From Hondaea fermentalgiana (taxonomy: Eukaryota > Sar > Bigyra > Thraustochytrida > Thraustochytriidae), in the NCBI GenBank assembly GCA_014084085.1, contig NPFB01000053.1, positions 12,281-76,280 on the forward strand: a stretch of 64,000 nucleotides of DNA, read 5' to 3'. Positions 21,012 to 31,386 of the stretch are shown one piece after another; position 1 is the stretch's first letter, and each line of letters begins with the position of its first letter. The notes under the pieces were generated by a model. That model ran no database searches, was not told the DNA's origin, and saw only the letters and a program-made list of their open reading frames with translations. The translations under genes and the position numbers were made by a program.

Positions 21012-24000
21012 ATGACATCGTGGCGAGAGGAGCTCGCAGGGCTAGGCGAGGAGCTGCTAGGCCGACTGGATAGCGCCTCGAGCACGCAGGCTATTCGCTG
21101 CCTGAGCGGGCCCGAGAGTGATGATGCTGAGATTGATCTTGGCTCCTCAAGTCCCGAGTCGAAGCGCACCGCGGTCGTGCTCGTTGCAGAGCTTGCGCGC
21201 GAAGTTAACGACGCGGAGAGGAACACACAGCTCGTGCTGTGTCTGAGGACACGGCAGCGAGGGATCGCCGTCGAAAATGAGCTCGAACTTCCCTGCAACG
21301 TGAGCGCAAGTCGCCTCGACCGCGTCTTGCGCGGCTTCGTGCTTTCGATCCATCAAAGCCCGCGGAGCACAATGGCCTCGCGCAGTGCACAACGGCCCAA
21401 GACAGTTCACGCTTTTCGCGTCGACGATGTAAGCTTTCGGCAGCCCGAAACACTTCGGCAATGGCACCCAAACGCGTGTGGATACCATGCTCTGTTCAAC
21501 GCGATTCGACTCTTGGATGCAGAACCCGCAACCAAGGTTCGCGAAGAAGAATTCTGGCGTGAAGCGCTCACGTGGCTTCGCACGCTGCATGCTTACAACC
21601 ATGTATCGAAGCGCTGGTCGTCGAGCGGATTGCGCTCCGTGACGCTTGATCAGATGCAGATCGCATATCTGATTGATCACGACGTACGCCTGCGCGGCAG
21701 AGTCGGAGTCTTTGGTAGCCTGGAAGAGGTGATGGCGCTGGGCGATGCAATGCCTCGAGCCATCGTGTTTGGATGTGTCACGCACTGGGCAGCCGCAGCC
21801 GTTCACCACGAGTCAACGACTGTATTTTTTGCCGAGTCCTTTGACAAGACATGCATGCAATTCGCGACCGCTTACGAGTCTCGAGATCAGGAAGATGTTT
21901 CGCTCGAAAAGACACTCGAATTCCGAGAGCCTCGCAACTTGGCTGACGCGATCATGGAGGACTATCATCCCAAATTCATTGCCAAGTTGCGTGCTTCGCA
22001 TGTCTCGTACGCGCACATGCCAGCAGAAGCCCTTGAAGACTTTTACGAGAACGGCGTGCCCGAATATTGGAAAGGCAAGGAGAAAAACTCCCTGTATTGG
22101 ACGCATCGTCCTCGGGAGCTTCGCGTCTTTTTGCTCGTGCAAGAAATCGAGGCTGTGGCAGCGCTCGTGGACCATCTCTTCGAGTACCTTTCGGCAGGCA
22201 AGCGCGCTGCTGAGCCGGATCACCTTCTATGCGGATCCCCGCACGTGGTTGAGACCGATCTTCGAGCATGGTGTGCAGACCAGCCCACGCCGACGTATGC
22301 ATCTGCAGGCCTTGCGCCTGGCTTCGTGCGCCGTGACGAAGATTGGGATCCCGAAAGTGAAGAGTACAAGAGCGGACGCACAGTCGAGCACCGCAAAAAG
22401 CCACCCCCACCAGAAGCAGAGGGCGACATATTCGATCGCCAGCGCGTCATGGTGGATTTTGATCAGGGTCTGGTGGAGCGCCAGGTTTGTCTCGTGGTGG
22501 GAACAGGAGGCGTGGGACAAAACACAGCTCTCACGTTGGCGCGCCTCGGTGTCGAGTGCATCATTCTGCTCGACTATGACACTGTCGACGCTTCGAATCT
22601 GACGCGCCAATGCCTGTCGAGTCGTGCAGACGTGGGTATGCTCAAGGTGGATGCAGCGCGGGCTAATTTGCTCGCGCAACACAACTTGCGCAGCACGGTG
22701 CTGACCATGAACGGCGACGTTCTCGAAATGTGGCCAATGGTCGTCGAGCTTGCCCGAATGTCAACGGCGATTTTCAATTGTGCAGATGTGGGCGTTATGT
22801 TTGACTATTGCATGGCCTCGCTGGCCAAAGAGCTCGGACTTCCCATTGCCACGGGGCAATCCTTTGCGTGGAAGTTCATGACAGAGGTGTACTCTGGCGC
22901 GCCTCACGAGTCGTGTGCCTTTTGCCAGGAGACGACGCGGAGCTCGTTCGGCTTGCAGAACCTCTCAACAGTCGTTGCTCGCTGGCAAGATTTCGTCACT
23001 GACTTGTCTGAAAAGGACGCCAATGATGATCTGACGGCAATACTGTGCGACTTTATGGCCCAAGACCCGCAGTACCGCATGCGTGGGCCAAGCACGCAGC
23101 GGGCTGTGGCGGCCGCCTTGGCAGATGTTGGCGCACAGACGGTCAATGATGTGGACACCGAAGAGACTTTCTCATCGTTTCTCGAACGATTGCACGTGCG
23201 CGTGATGGAATGTTTGGAGCCTGGTCGAATCAGCAACGCTCCGGATGTCATGCTCGTTCCAAGACCCAAGCTGCCGGAAACGCGGTTCTTCGGGTCCTGG
23301 GTCTGTCCGTGCCTGTCGAGCGGAACCATGATGGTCTCGAACTGGCTCAATATGCTGACAGGCCCAACAGGGAAGAATCCACCTACGAATCTTGTGTTCA
23401 ACCTCGACGAGGGCATGACCTCTGAGGAGCAAATGAGTTACGAGATTGGATTCGGCCTCAGCAAGGAAGATCGCAATTTTGCGCGGTCTCCTTCGAATCC
23501 CAAATGTTCCCTGTGCAAGTCTGCCGTCTCCATTTCGGCTCGTAGAGACCTTTTTCTCGGAACATCGCCAACGTGGCTGCGTCCCACCGACGGTCGCGTT
23601 TTTCCTGTTCCCCAATTTATGGACATCAGCGCAAGCGAGTGCAAGCCTAGTGTAAATGAGGCATCGAATGGAGCAAACCTCGGCCTTGTCGAGCCTCGAT
23701 TGCCTGCGCGCCCGGCTGCAATGCTTGCGACCAGTGCTCTCGGGACAGCGATACCTGCGCCTGGAGAGCTGACAACGCGAGCTTTGATCAAGTGCACCGA
23801 GCAAGAAGCGGCCACTGAGCCAAGTTCGCTTCGCTGCAGCGCGTCTGGCGTACGTTCTGCTGTGGTGTACCTCAATGGCCGTGCATATCGACTCAAGGGT
23901 TGCGGAAACAACGAAGAGGGTTTTGTCGTTGAGGCACGCGGCGACAATGGCGAAGAGATGGTGCGCGGCTGCCTCTTCTCGCGGACCTCGAGTACTGAGA

Positions 24001-25193
24001 TGCACATGAGCGAGCGTGTTCGGGAGGTTCTGGCGCCTGTTGGTTTGCGCGCCGGCAATACCCCCGTATGCTTTTATCAGTATGAGACACCGCATCTCCC
24101 GGCCGAGGCAACATGCTTTTGCAATGTTTACGAGACCTTGGGTGATCGGCGACTTGGCGATCACTTGCTCGCGGGATTGGAGCTTCTCATGCCTTCCATC
24201 TGTGTCGTGGACACTGACAAGAGCAAGAGCTCGAGCAAGAGCAAGAACAAGAACAAGAGCGCGGATACCGCGCGTGCAGTGTTGCAGGAGGCGCGAGGCA
24301 TGGAGGGTGACGAGGTTTGGGACACTGCGACAATGGCCGAGTGCGGAATGCCGGTGCACGACATGCGCGATCTCTTTGCCATTGATCTAGTGGCGCCGGC
24401 GCCGGACGCCTTGGATCATGTTCTTTGGGCGCCGACAGTCGACGCGCTTGAGGAGGCTCTGAGCAAAGCCTCTGGTCCTAGCGTGCTGTTGCAGCTGGCC
24501 TACGTGCTCGGCTGGCAATGTGGAGTCACCTGCTCGGCTCTGCAGGCTGCAGAAATTTCCTGGGGCACGTATCCGGATGAGACTGGGGTGCATTGCAATG
24601 CTCACGCAAACAACATGGTTGTCTTGGATGCCTTCGTTGAACAGGATGAGATACTCGCGCCGGTAGACTTTGACATGGCTTTTATGCGCGACGCCTTTGA
24701 TCCGGAGATTCTAGACCAGGCGCACCAGACTATTTTCCCGCGCGAGTGGGATGACCTCGTCGCCATGGAGCAACGTAAGTATGACGTGATGCAATGGTCC
24801 CTTCTCACGAGATTGGATGAGAGGAAGAGGTTCTCGTGGACCAAAATTGATTGACTGACTGACTGACTGACTGAATGCTGCCTGACTTTTACTGAACTGA
24901 CTGGCTGAATGGCGATGACTTTAGAAATGGGAATGCGAACTTCCCTTGCTGGATCAGATTTTACGTCGACGGGAGTGAGCAATACTGCGGCGCAGGCGTT
25001 CGCGGACTCGCCTCTACTAGCGCTCATCCGTGCTGCTTTCCGTGACACGATTGTGAGCGGCTTCGACGCCGCACTTGCAAGCGATCAACCCGCCCACGCG
25101 GCTGAATGTGGTTTTGCGGATACGCCAAGCGCTGAGGCTGCGCGGGCGCTAATTGTCCTGAGCTTGCTTCTCACCAAGGACGTGAACGCTTAG
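21012..25193 (+). CDS. Multidomain protein: peptidase-like + E1-like adenylation + kinase-like fold
   Basis: Two exons, 21012-24774 and 24925-25193, encode 1343 aa. The intron starts GTAAGT, ends TTTAG and restores the frame. Without splicing the frame ends at 24854 (1280 aa). Residues 71-115 resemble a beta-grasp beginning (LVLCLRTRQ then ELELPCNVSASRL). Residues 150-278 look like a papain-order cysteine peptidase: Q150, C156 in NACGYHALFN, H258 in THW, D278. Residues 494-640 form an E1-like ThiF/MoeB/UBA adenylation domain with GTGGVG (497-502), D521, D523, N529, R532, K545 and D592. C635/C638 and C832/C835 form a CxxC pair typical of zinc-binding E1-like proteins. Residues 950-1225 resemble a kinase-like fold (SelO/APH-like): K962, E996 or E1001, HCNAHANN (1194-1201) and D1219-F-D1221. 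The usual catalytic Asp position is Asn1196. A ubiquitin-like modifier or small-molecule adenylation pathway is inferred; the substrate is unknown. The ATG at 21012 is the first in frame; M121 is an alternative start. Confidence 0.88.
24775..24924 (+). other. 150-bp intron of the E1-like fusion gene
   Basis: The donor is GTAAGT at 24775 and the acceptor TTTAG ends at 24924. TACTGAAC-like branch sequence lies upstream of the acceptor. The intron includes five GACT units and in-frame stops. Splicing joins phase-1 exons in frame and adds 89 residues to the protein; retention gives an earlier stop at 24852-24854. Confidence 0.8.
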
Positions 25194-25566
25194 TTAGATA
25201 AGACTTGCAATAATTTTTGAAAATCCATGTTATTCTGCCTGCTCTTCAGGTGTCTATCGTTGTTGCTGCTGCGACGACTCAAAGGAGGCTGGCCAAGATC
25301 ACACCACGACTGAAACACCAAGACATGTATCAAGCATCTCAGAGATTTTGATTTGTGAGGTTTACCCTCCAGAGAATGACGGAAAGAACCTGGGCCAAGG
25401 CCCAGGTCGCCAAAGTGCGGCTTCTCTTTCCCTTCAAATGATACGTTTCCACACGAACAAGAAGAAGGAAAGACATATAAAAGAAGAGCGAGCCAGAGTT
25501 GTAATACAAGTACGAAGGTAGGTAGTTGGGAGTTGTTGTTTAGGTAGAAAGGTCTGATGCAAAAGC
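25194..25566. other. Convergent spacer between E1-like gene and OGDH
   Basis: This 373-bp tail-to-tail region presumably holds both 3' UTRs. Nothing else was recognised. Confidence 0.6.
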
Positions 25567-28500
25567 TTACTCGGCAAAAGCGCGCTCAATGATATCCTGC
25601 TGCTCAAGGGCATGGACACCACCGTATCCGACAGCGGGACTTGCCATGGTGGAGCGGCCAATGTACTCGGCACGGAGCTCTGGCTCGTTATCGACAGGGT
25701 CACCGCGCTCCATGCGGACCTTGCGAATGGCCGTGTAGATGCGGTCATCGCAAAAGTACCAGGTTCCCATGTTCTTGGGCTCCTCCTGGGCAAAGACGAG
25801 CTTGGCGTTGGAGTACTTTTGGTAGGTCTCTGCGATGCGATCAAAGGGAAAGGGCGTGATCTGCTCAATGCGAATAATGGCCACGTCCTTGATGTCGTTC
25901 TTCTTGCGGTAGTTGGCGAGCTCGTAGTAGAGCTTGCCAACACAGAAGATAACCTTGCGGATATCCTCATCAGGCGTGGCGTTGACCTCGGGGTCAACCT
26001 CAAGCAGGACGCGGTGAAAGTAGGCGTCCGGGCCGGAGAATTCCTCAATATCAGAGCGGACAAGGTCATCCTTGAGCATACTCTTGGGGGTAGCAATGAC
26101 GAGGGGCTTGCGGAAGCCACGGTGGACCTGGCGACGGAGAAGATGGAAGATCTGGGCCGGGGTGGTGACGTTGCAGACCTGCCAGTTGTTGTTTTGGATC
26201 GCCATACTCTGCTCGCGGCCCGAGTGCTCGGGGATCTGATCGGGATCCTCGTCGGAGAGCTGGAGGAAGCGCTCAATGCGGCAAGAACTGTGCTCGGGTC
26301 CCTGGCCATCGTATCCGTGGGGCAAAAAGAGGGTCAGGCCGCACTGACGGTTCCACTTGGTCTCTCCGCAGCTGATGAACTGATCGACGATGATCTGAGC
26401 ACCGTTCGAGAAGTCACCGAACTGGGCCTCCCAAATGACGAGGGCGTTGGGGTCCTCAAGGGCATAGCCGAGCTCAAAGCCCATGATGCCGTACTCGCTA
26501 AGAGAGGAGTTGCATACGGTAATGTTTGCGATCTTGTCGTTGCCCTCACCAATGGCGCGGACAGCTTCGATGTCAGTGTTGGCGAGCTCGTTGAGGCCAA
26601 CCCAAGTTCCGTAGGGCTCGTTCTGGTCGTGGAGGACAGCGTGGCGGTGAGAGAAGGTACCGCGCTGGGAGTCCTGGCCAGAGACACGGACGTGCTTGCC
26701 CTCGAGGAGGAGGGAGCCGTAGGCAAGGAGTTCGGCGCAGCCCCAGTCAATGCCCTCACCCTTGCGAGTCATGTTGAGCTTTTCGTTGAGGAGCTTCTTG
26801 ATGGTGCGGTGGGGCTGAAATCCCTCAGGGGGCTGGAAGATGATCTCGCCAATGCCGCGCAGAACGTCCTCGTCGACGCGGGTGGGCTGGCGCTTGGAGA
26901 ACTTGCCAATGGCGGTCTGGCCCTCCCACTTGGAGTCGATCCACTCGTTGTCGTCAATGAACTGGTTGGGCTCGGTCGACTTGCGGAACTCGTCCTCGTA
27001 GATCTCCATGACCATGTTCTTGACGGTGGCGACGTGGGCCTGGTCGCAGAGGCCGGTCTCGATGGCCTTGGCGGTGTACTTGTCGAGGACGTTGGGCGTC
27101 TTCTTGATGATCTGGTACATTTTGGGCTGGGTAAAGAGAGGCTGGTCCATCTCGTTGTGGCCGTTGCGGCGGTAGCCGACGACGTCGATGATGACATCAC
27201 TCTTGTACTTTTGGCGGTAGTCCGCGGCGACCTTGAAGATGTAGGCGACGGCCTCGGGATCGTCGGCGTTGACGTGGAAGATGGGGCAGTCGAAGGCGCG
27301 GCCGAGATCAGTGCAGTAGCGCGTGGAGCGGCTCTGGTACGGGTCAGTGGTGAATCCGATCTGGTTGTTGACGACAATGTGGATGGCACCGCCGGTCTTG
27401 TAGTCCGGAAGAGCGCTCATGTGCATGGTCTCGTAGACGACACCCTGGCCACAAAAGGCGGCATCACCATGGATGAGGACAGGCATGGTGCGGTCACCGT
27501 CGACATCGTCATCGTAGTACTGCTTGGCGCGGGCCTTGCCGACGACGACGGGGTCGACGGCTTCGAGATGCGACGGGTTAGCGGCGAGCGAGAGCTCGAC
27601 CTTGCGGCCGTCCGGGTACTCGCGCTGGTAGGTCATGCCCAAATGGTATTTGACATCACCACTGATGGCATAGTCGTCGCGAAGGCTCTTGAAGAGCTGC
27701 TCGTTCTGGACGCTGAGGCCCTTGAACTGAAGAAAGATCTTGTAGAGATCCTTGCGCACGACGTTGGCAATAACGTTGAGACGGCCGCGATGGGGCATGC
27801 CAATGACGACGTTCTCGACACCGTTGAGGGTGGCCTGATCGATGAGGCTCTTGAAGCCTGGGATGAAGGACTCGGCACCCTCGAGACCGAAACGCTTGGC
27901 CGTGTTCCACTTTGTGGAGAGGAAGAACTCCCACATGACGGCAAAGGTGAGGCGCTCGAGGATCTGGAGGCGCTCCTCCTTGGAGAGGCCCTCGGCCACG
28001 GCATTGGGCTTTTCGAAGCGCTCGCGGATAAAGTTGCACTTCTCCCGGTCGGTGATGTGCATGTATTCGAGGCCAATGTTGCTGCAGTAGGCCTGCTTGA
28101 GCGTGTCGAGAATGTCGCGGAGCTTGATGGGGCCGCCAGTGTCGAGAATACCCTTGATCTCCTTTTCGACGCCGCTGAGGTTGAACTCGCGGTCGAGGTC
28201 GGCCTCGGTGAAGCCGTAGGTGGTGTAGTCGAGATCGGCAAGCTCCTGGGGCTTGAGGATGCCGAGGGGGTCAAGGTTTGCGTGCTCGTGGCCGCGGGTC
28301 TGGAAGGCGCGGATGAGCTGCATCACGTTGATGGTGTCCGAGGTGGCCCGGCCGACGCCGATGTTTTGGCCGGCCTCGACGGAAGAGGCGGCAGCCGAGA
28401 GCTGGGTGGTGAGACCAGGGAAGGGCTGGAAGGCCATGCCGGGGTCCATGCCGCTATCTACGTTGCGAAAGTAGGTCGCGAGGGAGGAGTCAACCTTGGA

Positions 28501-28677
28501 GGGGTCCTGCTTGTACAGGTCGTACATTTGCTCCAGATACACGGCGCTGGTGCCCTGGAGAAAGGACTCATTCGGGTGGGGCGCCTTCTTGGGCACGCTC
28601 GCGAGCGTCCTGGCGCCGGCGAGCCGCCGTGCGGCCTGCGCCACGGCGCGCGCCGTCGCCGACTGGGTGCTCCACAT
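25567..28677 (-). CDS. OGDH: 2-oxoglutarate dehydrogenase E1 component, mitochondrial
   Basis: This 1036-aa protein is the thiamine-diphosphate-dependent E1 subunit of the 2-oxoglutarate dehydrogenase complex of the TCA cycle; it decarboxylates 2-oxoglutarate and passes succinyl to E2. The first 30 residues are a classical mitochondrial presequence (Arg, Ala, Ser, no acidic residues). The conserved FLQGTSAVYLEQMYDLYKQD segment follows at about residue 39. Family motifs include GMPHRGRLNV, the TPP/Mg motif HGDAAFCGQG...NNQIGFTTDP (about 400-440), YRRNGHNEMDQP, and SLSEYGIMGFELGY in the pyrimidine-binding domain. Length matches the mitochondrial enzyme (about 1000 aa). Single exon; the start ATG is at 28675-28677. 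Confidence 0.98.
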   Translation of the reverse strand: MWSTQSATARAVAQAARRLAGARTLASVPKKAPHPNESFLQGTSAVYLEQMYDLYKQDPSKVDSSLATYFRNVDSGMDPGMAFQPFPGLTTQLSAAASSVEAGQNIGVGRATSDTINVMQLIRAFQTRGHEHANLDPLGILKPQELADLDYTTYGFTEADLDREFNLSGVEKEIKGILDTGGPIKLRDILDTLKQAYCSNIGLEYMHITDREKCNFIRERFEKPNAVAEGLSKEERLQILERLTFAVMWEFFLSTKWNTAKRFGLEGAESFIPGFKSLIDQATLNGVENVVIGMPHRGRLNVIANVVRKDLYKIFLQFKGLSVQNEQLFKSLRDDYAISGDVKYHLGMTYQREYPDGRKVELSLAANPSHLEAVDPVVVGKARAKQYYDDDVDGDRTMPVLIHGDAAFCGQGVVYETMHMSALPDYKTGGAIHIVVNNQIGFTTDPYQSRSTRYCTDLGRAFDCPIFHVNADDPEAVAYIFKVAADYRQKYKSDVIIDVVGYRRNGHNEMDQPLFTQPKMYQIIKKTPNVLDKYTAKAIETGLCDQAHVATVKNMVMEIYEDEFRKSTEPNQFIDDNEWIDSKWEGQTAIGKFSKRQPTRVDEDVLRGIGEIIFQPPEGFQPHRTIKKLLNEKLNMTRKGEGIDWGCAELLAYGSLLLEGKHVRVSGQDSQRGTFSHRHAVLHDQNEPYGTWVGLNELANTDIEAVRAIGEGNDKIANITVCNSSLSEYGIMGFELGYALEDPNALVIWEAQFGDFSNGAQIIVDQFISCGETKWNRQCGLTLFLPHGYDGQGPEHSSCRIERFLQLSDEDPDQIPEHSGREQSMAIQNNNWQVCNVTTPAQIFHLLRRQVHRGFRKPLVIATPKSMLKDDLVRSDIEEFSGPDAYFHRVLLEVDPEVNATPDEDIRKVIFCVGKLYYELANYRKKNDIKDVAIIRIEQITPFPFDRIAETYQKYSNAKLVFAQEEPKNMGTWYFCDDRIYTAIRKVRMERGDPVDNEPELRAEYIGRSTMASPAVGYGGVHALEQQDIIERAFAE

Positions 28678-29835
28678 CTTGCTGCGTGCGCGCGTTTGTC
28701 AGGCTTCCGCAACTGTGACTGCTGCTGCTGCTGCTGCTGTCACCTCAATTCGCGGCTCTTCGCTTGGTGCCGAGCGAGAGAGTCTCGGCTCGAGCGCGGC
28801 TGCGCGCGCTTTCTCGGAGCTCTGCGAGTGCGCGCGGAGGCCCCGCGGGCGTGGGTGGGACGGGGTGGCTGGGGCTGCCCTGCCCTGCTGCCTCGCTCGC
28901 TCGCTCGCCGTGGACGCGCGTCCGTGCGCTCGCTCGCCTCTGCCTCGCCGCCGCGGCAGCGCCTCCGCAGGGGCAGAAGATCGGCTGGGATTTGAATTTG
29001 CAGACACAGGCAGGCAGACTGACAGACGTCGCGCCGCAGTGGGGGCAGACGCCGCCACTGCCCGCGCCGACCCCGCCAATCGGCCAATCCCTCCCCCAAG
29101 TGGACCTTTCCCGCTCCTTCGACTACCCCGCCCCCCTGCCCTCCCTCTCCCTCTGTCTCTCTCTTCCCCCGTGCCCCTCTCTCTGTCTCTGGCTCTCCCT
29201 CTCAGCGCTTGCTCGGCTCCAGCGCCGGGAGCGGAGGCCGCGCGACGCAGCGCAGGATATAGGATAGGATAGCTGCAGCTGCCCTGGCGACGGCGCCTCG
29301 AGGCCCGAGCGCTCGGCATGCGCCATCGGCACCGGCGGCCGCGGCGGCGAGGCACGCACGTCGAGGATGCCCGGCCCCGAGCGCGCGAGCGACCGCCAAT
29401 CCGGTCCAATCTAATCCAAGTCAAGCCAAGCCAAGCCAAGCCACGCCAGCCGAGCCGAGGCTGGCGGGTCGCTCGCTGACCTGCAGAGCGAAGAGGAAAG
29501 AAGAGGCAGCCGCCATGGCCGACGACAGCGACTTGCGAGTGAGCAGTTTAGCACGTTCTGGGCTTGGGAAACCTTGTTGGCATTCTTTTTCTTTCTCGCC
29601 TTCGCCTGCCTGCCTCTGCCTGCCTGCGATGGAATGGAGGGCGCTCCCAAGGCAAGGCTCGCGCCATCATCCGTGCCGCCGCCGCTGCAGTCTGTCCATC
29701 CATCCATCCACCACACGATCGTCGAGCCGTGGGCCGCGGTGGCCGCTGCCGCGCGCGCGCCCAACTTGCGGCTTCTTCAGCAGCCCAGGCAGGGCGCAGA
29801 TGCGCATTCATGATGACATGATCTTCTATTTTAGC

Positions 29836-29880
29836 CCATCCATCCATCCATCCATCCATCCATCCATCCATCCATCCATC
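29836..29880. repeat. (ATCC)n array
   Basis: About eleven consecutive ATCC units lie in the OGDH upstream spacer. Confidence 0.93.
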
Positions 29881-30513
29881 GTCCATCTATCCTCGAGCCT
29901 CGAGGACTTGATCATTCATCATTCAACTTGTTGCCTCGGCTGTGGATGCGCGGGATCGTCGCTGTGGTCCGGCGCCGTTCGCGCGTTCTCTCTCTCGTCC
30001 TCGATTGCGAGTTGCAGTTGCTGTTGGTTGCAGGCAGCTCTTTTCTTCTCGTTGGCGGCGTCATCATCGCGCCGCCGATACCTGCATCTGCAGCAGCAGA
30101 AGGAAGAGCGCCGCGGAAGTGAACGAACGAAGTCGAGTCCCGCTCTGGCTGCCAGCTGGCCTGCCGACCGACTGCGACGCACCCGCTGCAGCTGACGACT
30201 GGCCAGCTAGCTAGCTGCCTGCGTGTGCGAGTCCAGCTGCCCGCCTGCCTGCCTGCCTGCGTGCGCCGCACCGCGCCGTGTCGAGCGGCTTCGAGCCCCG
30301 CGTGCTGCACTGCTGGGCCTTGTTTCCCTTCCTTCTTGCAGTTAGCGAGGCGCCGTGCCGGCCGGCATGCACAGCAGCTACTACACCATGATGATGGAGG
30401 TGAGCATTGACGACAAGATATTGATTGCTCAAGAGGGAGAACGTGACGAAGCCAAAGAAGAACTCGAGGAGCGCCAGTCAGCCAGCCTGAGCCAGCACGT
30501 AGTTAGATGTCAG

Positions 30514-30552
30514 CAGCACAGCTGAGCACAGCTGAGCACAGCTGAGCACAGC
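30514..30552. repeat. 10-bp tandem repeat CTGAGCACAG
   Basis: Three to four near-perfect copies of the decamer lie in tandem. No gene association is visible. Confidence 0.88.
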
Positions 30553-30889
30553 TAGCTGGCTTGCTGGCCTCCGCTCGCTCGCTCGCTCGCTTGCTCTTCC
30601 GAATCCATGGGAGCCCGCTCTGGAGGCCTGCCTGCCGGGCATCTTGCCATGCCATGCTCTCTCTCGTCTCGCTCGGGTCGCATCCCGCCGTGCCGCGGCA
30701 TCCGCGATCGACCGCCGGTCCAGGGCCGGGCTCGCGAGCCTCCCTCGCTGCCTCCGCCTCCCTCCTGGGTCCCTCCTGCGCAGGCCTGGCTCCCGCACGT
30801 GCCTTCTTGCGTATGCGCCTGCACCGAGAGCGTCATCCGCCGCCGTTTGAACCTGTGGTCTGCACGCGCTTGCGACGCTATGGAGCACC

Positions 30890-30989
30890 NNNNNNNNNNN
30901 NNNNNNNNNNNNNNNNNNNNNNNNNNNNNNNNNNNNNNNNNNNNNNNNNNNNNNNNNNNNNNNNNNNNNNNNNNNNNNNNNNNNNNNNN
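30890..30989. other. Assembly gap (100 N)
   Basis: Scaffold gap of conventional size in a GC-rich spacer; the true length is unknown. Confidence 0.97.
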
Positions 30990-31386
30990 CGGCCGAGGCG
31001 GCGCCGCGGTCCCGGAGCCCAACAGACGCCGCGCGAGCGAGCGAGCGAGCGAGACGAGTCGAGCCGAGTCGAGCCGCGCAGACGTTCTCTCGGCGCTCCC
31101 TCGCCCGCTCTCGCTCCGGAGCGAGACGAGCCGAGTCGAGTCGAGTCGAGTCGAGCGAGTCCGGACGAGACAGGCGCACGCACGCACGCACGTGGGAGCG
31201 AGGAGCTCCGTCGAGCGTGCGCGAGCGTGAGGACGGGAGACCCGCGCGCGGAGAGGGAGAGAGGCGTCGCGCGAAGGCGGAGTCAGGTAGGCACGTGCGA
31301 GAGCGAGCTCGTTGTTGAGCTTGCTGGTTTTTGACTTTTAGTGTAGCGTAGCGTAGCGTTGCGTTGCGTTTCGTTTAGCAGACGGG
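30990..31386. other. Spacer upstream of the Cys-cluster gene
   Basis: GC-rich DNA with GAGC and CGAGT repeats (31033-31056 and about 31131-31157) and GTAGC/GTTGC units just before the next start codon. A polypyrimidine stretch followed by TTTAG lies 9 bp before the ATG and could be the acceptor of a 5' UTR intron. This is not established. Confidence 0.5.

Larger units (their letters stand above)
28678..30889. other. Spacer upstream of OGDH, no gene recognised
   Basis: The 2.2 kb before the gap hold the OGDH promoter and many compositionally biased overlapping ORFs. Repeats include GCT (about 28720-28739), ATCC (29836-29880) and a 10-bp GAGCACAGCT unit (30514-30552). An ATG with a good context at 29515 opens only eight codons before a GTGAGC donor-like site. 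I could not connect it to a downstream exon. Confidence 0.5.

Noticed and set aside
25612..28995. 1127-aa open frame on the plus strand, antisense to OGDH
   Set aside because: It is a mirror of a real gene with strong third-position GC bias; it is rich in Val, Asp, Gly and Leu without domain motifs, while the minus strand has a complete OGDH.
29515..29540. ATG in a good context followed by a GTGAGC donor-like site
   Set aside because: The only plausible downstream gene (31387) does not continue in the required phase, and the intron would be about 1.8 kb, far longer than others here.
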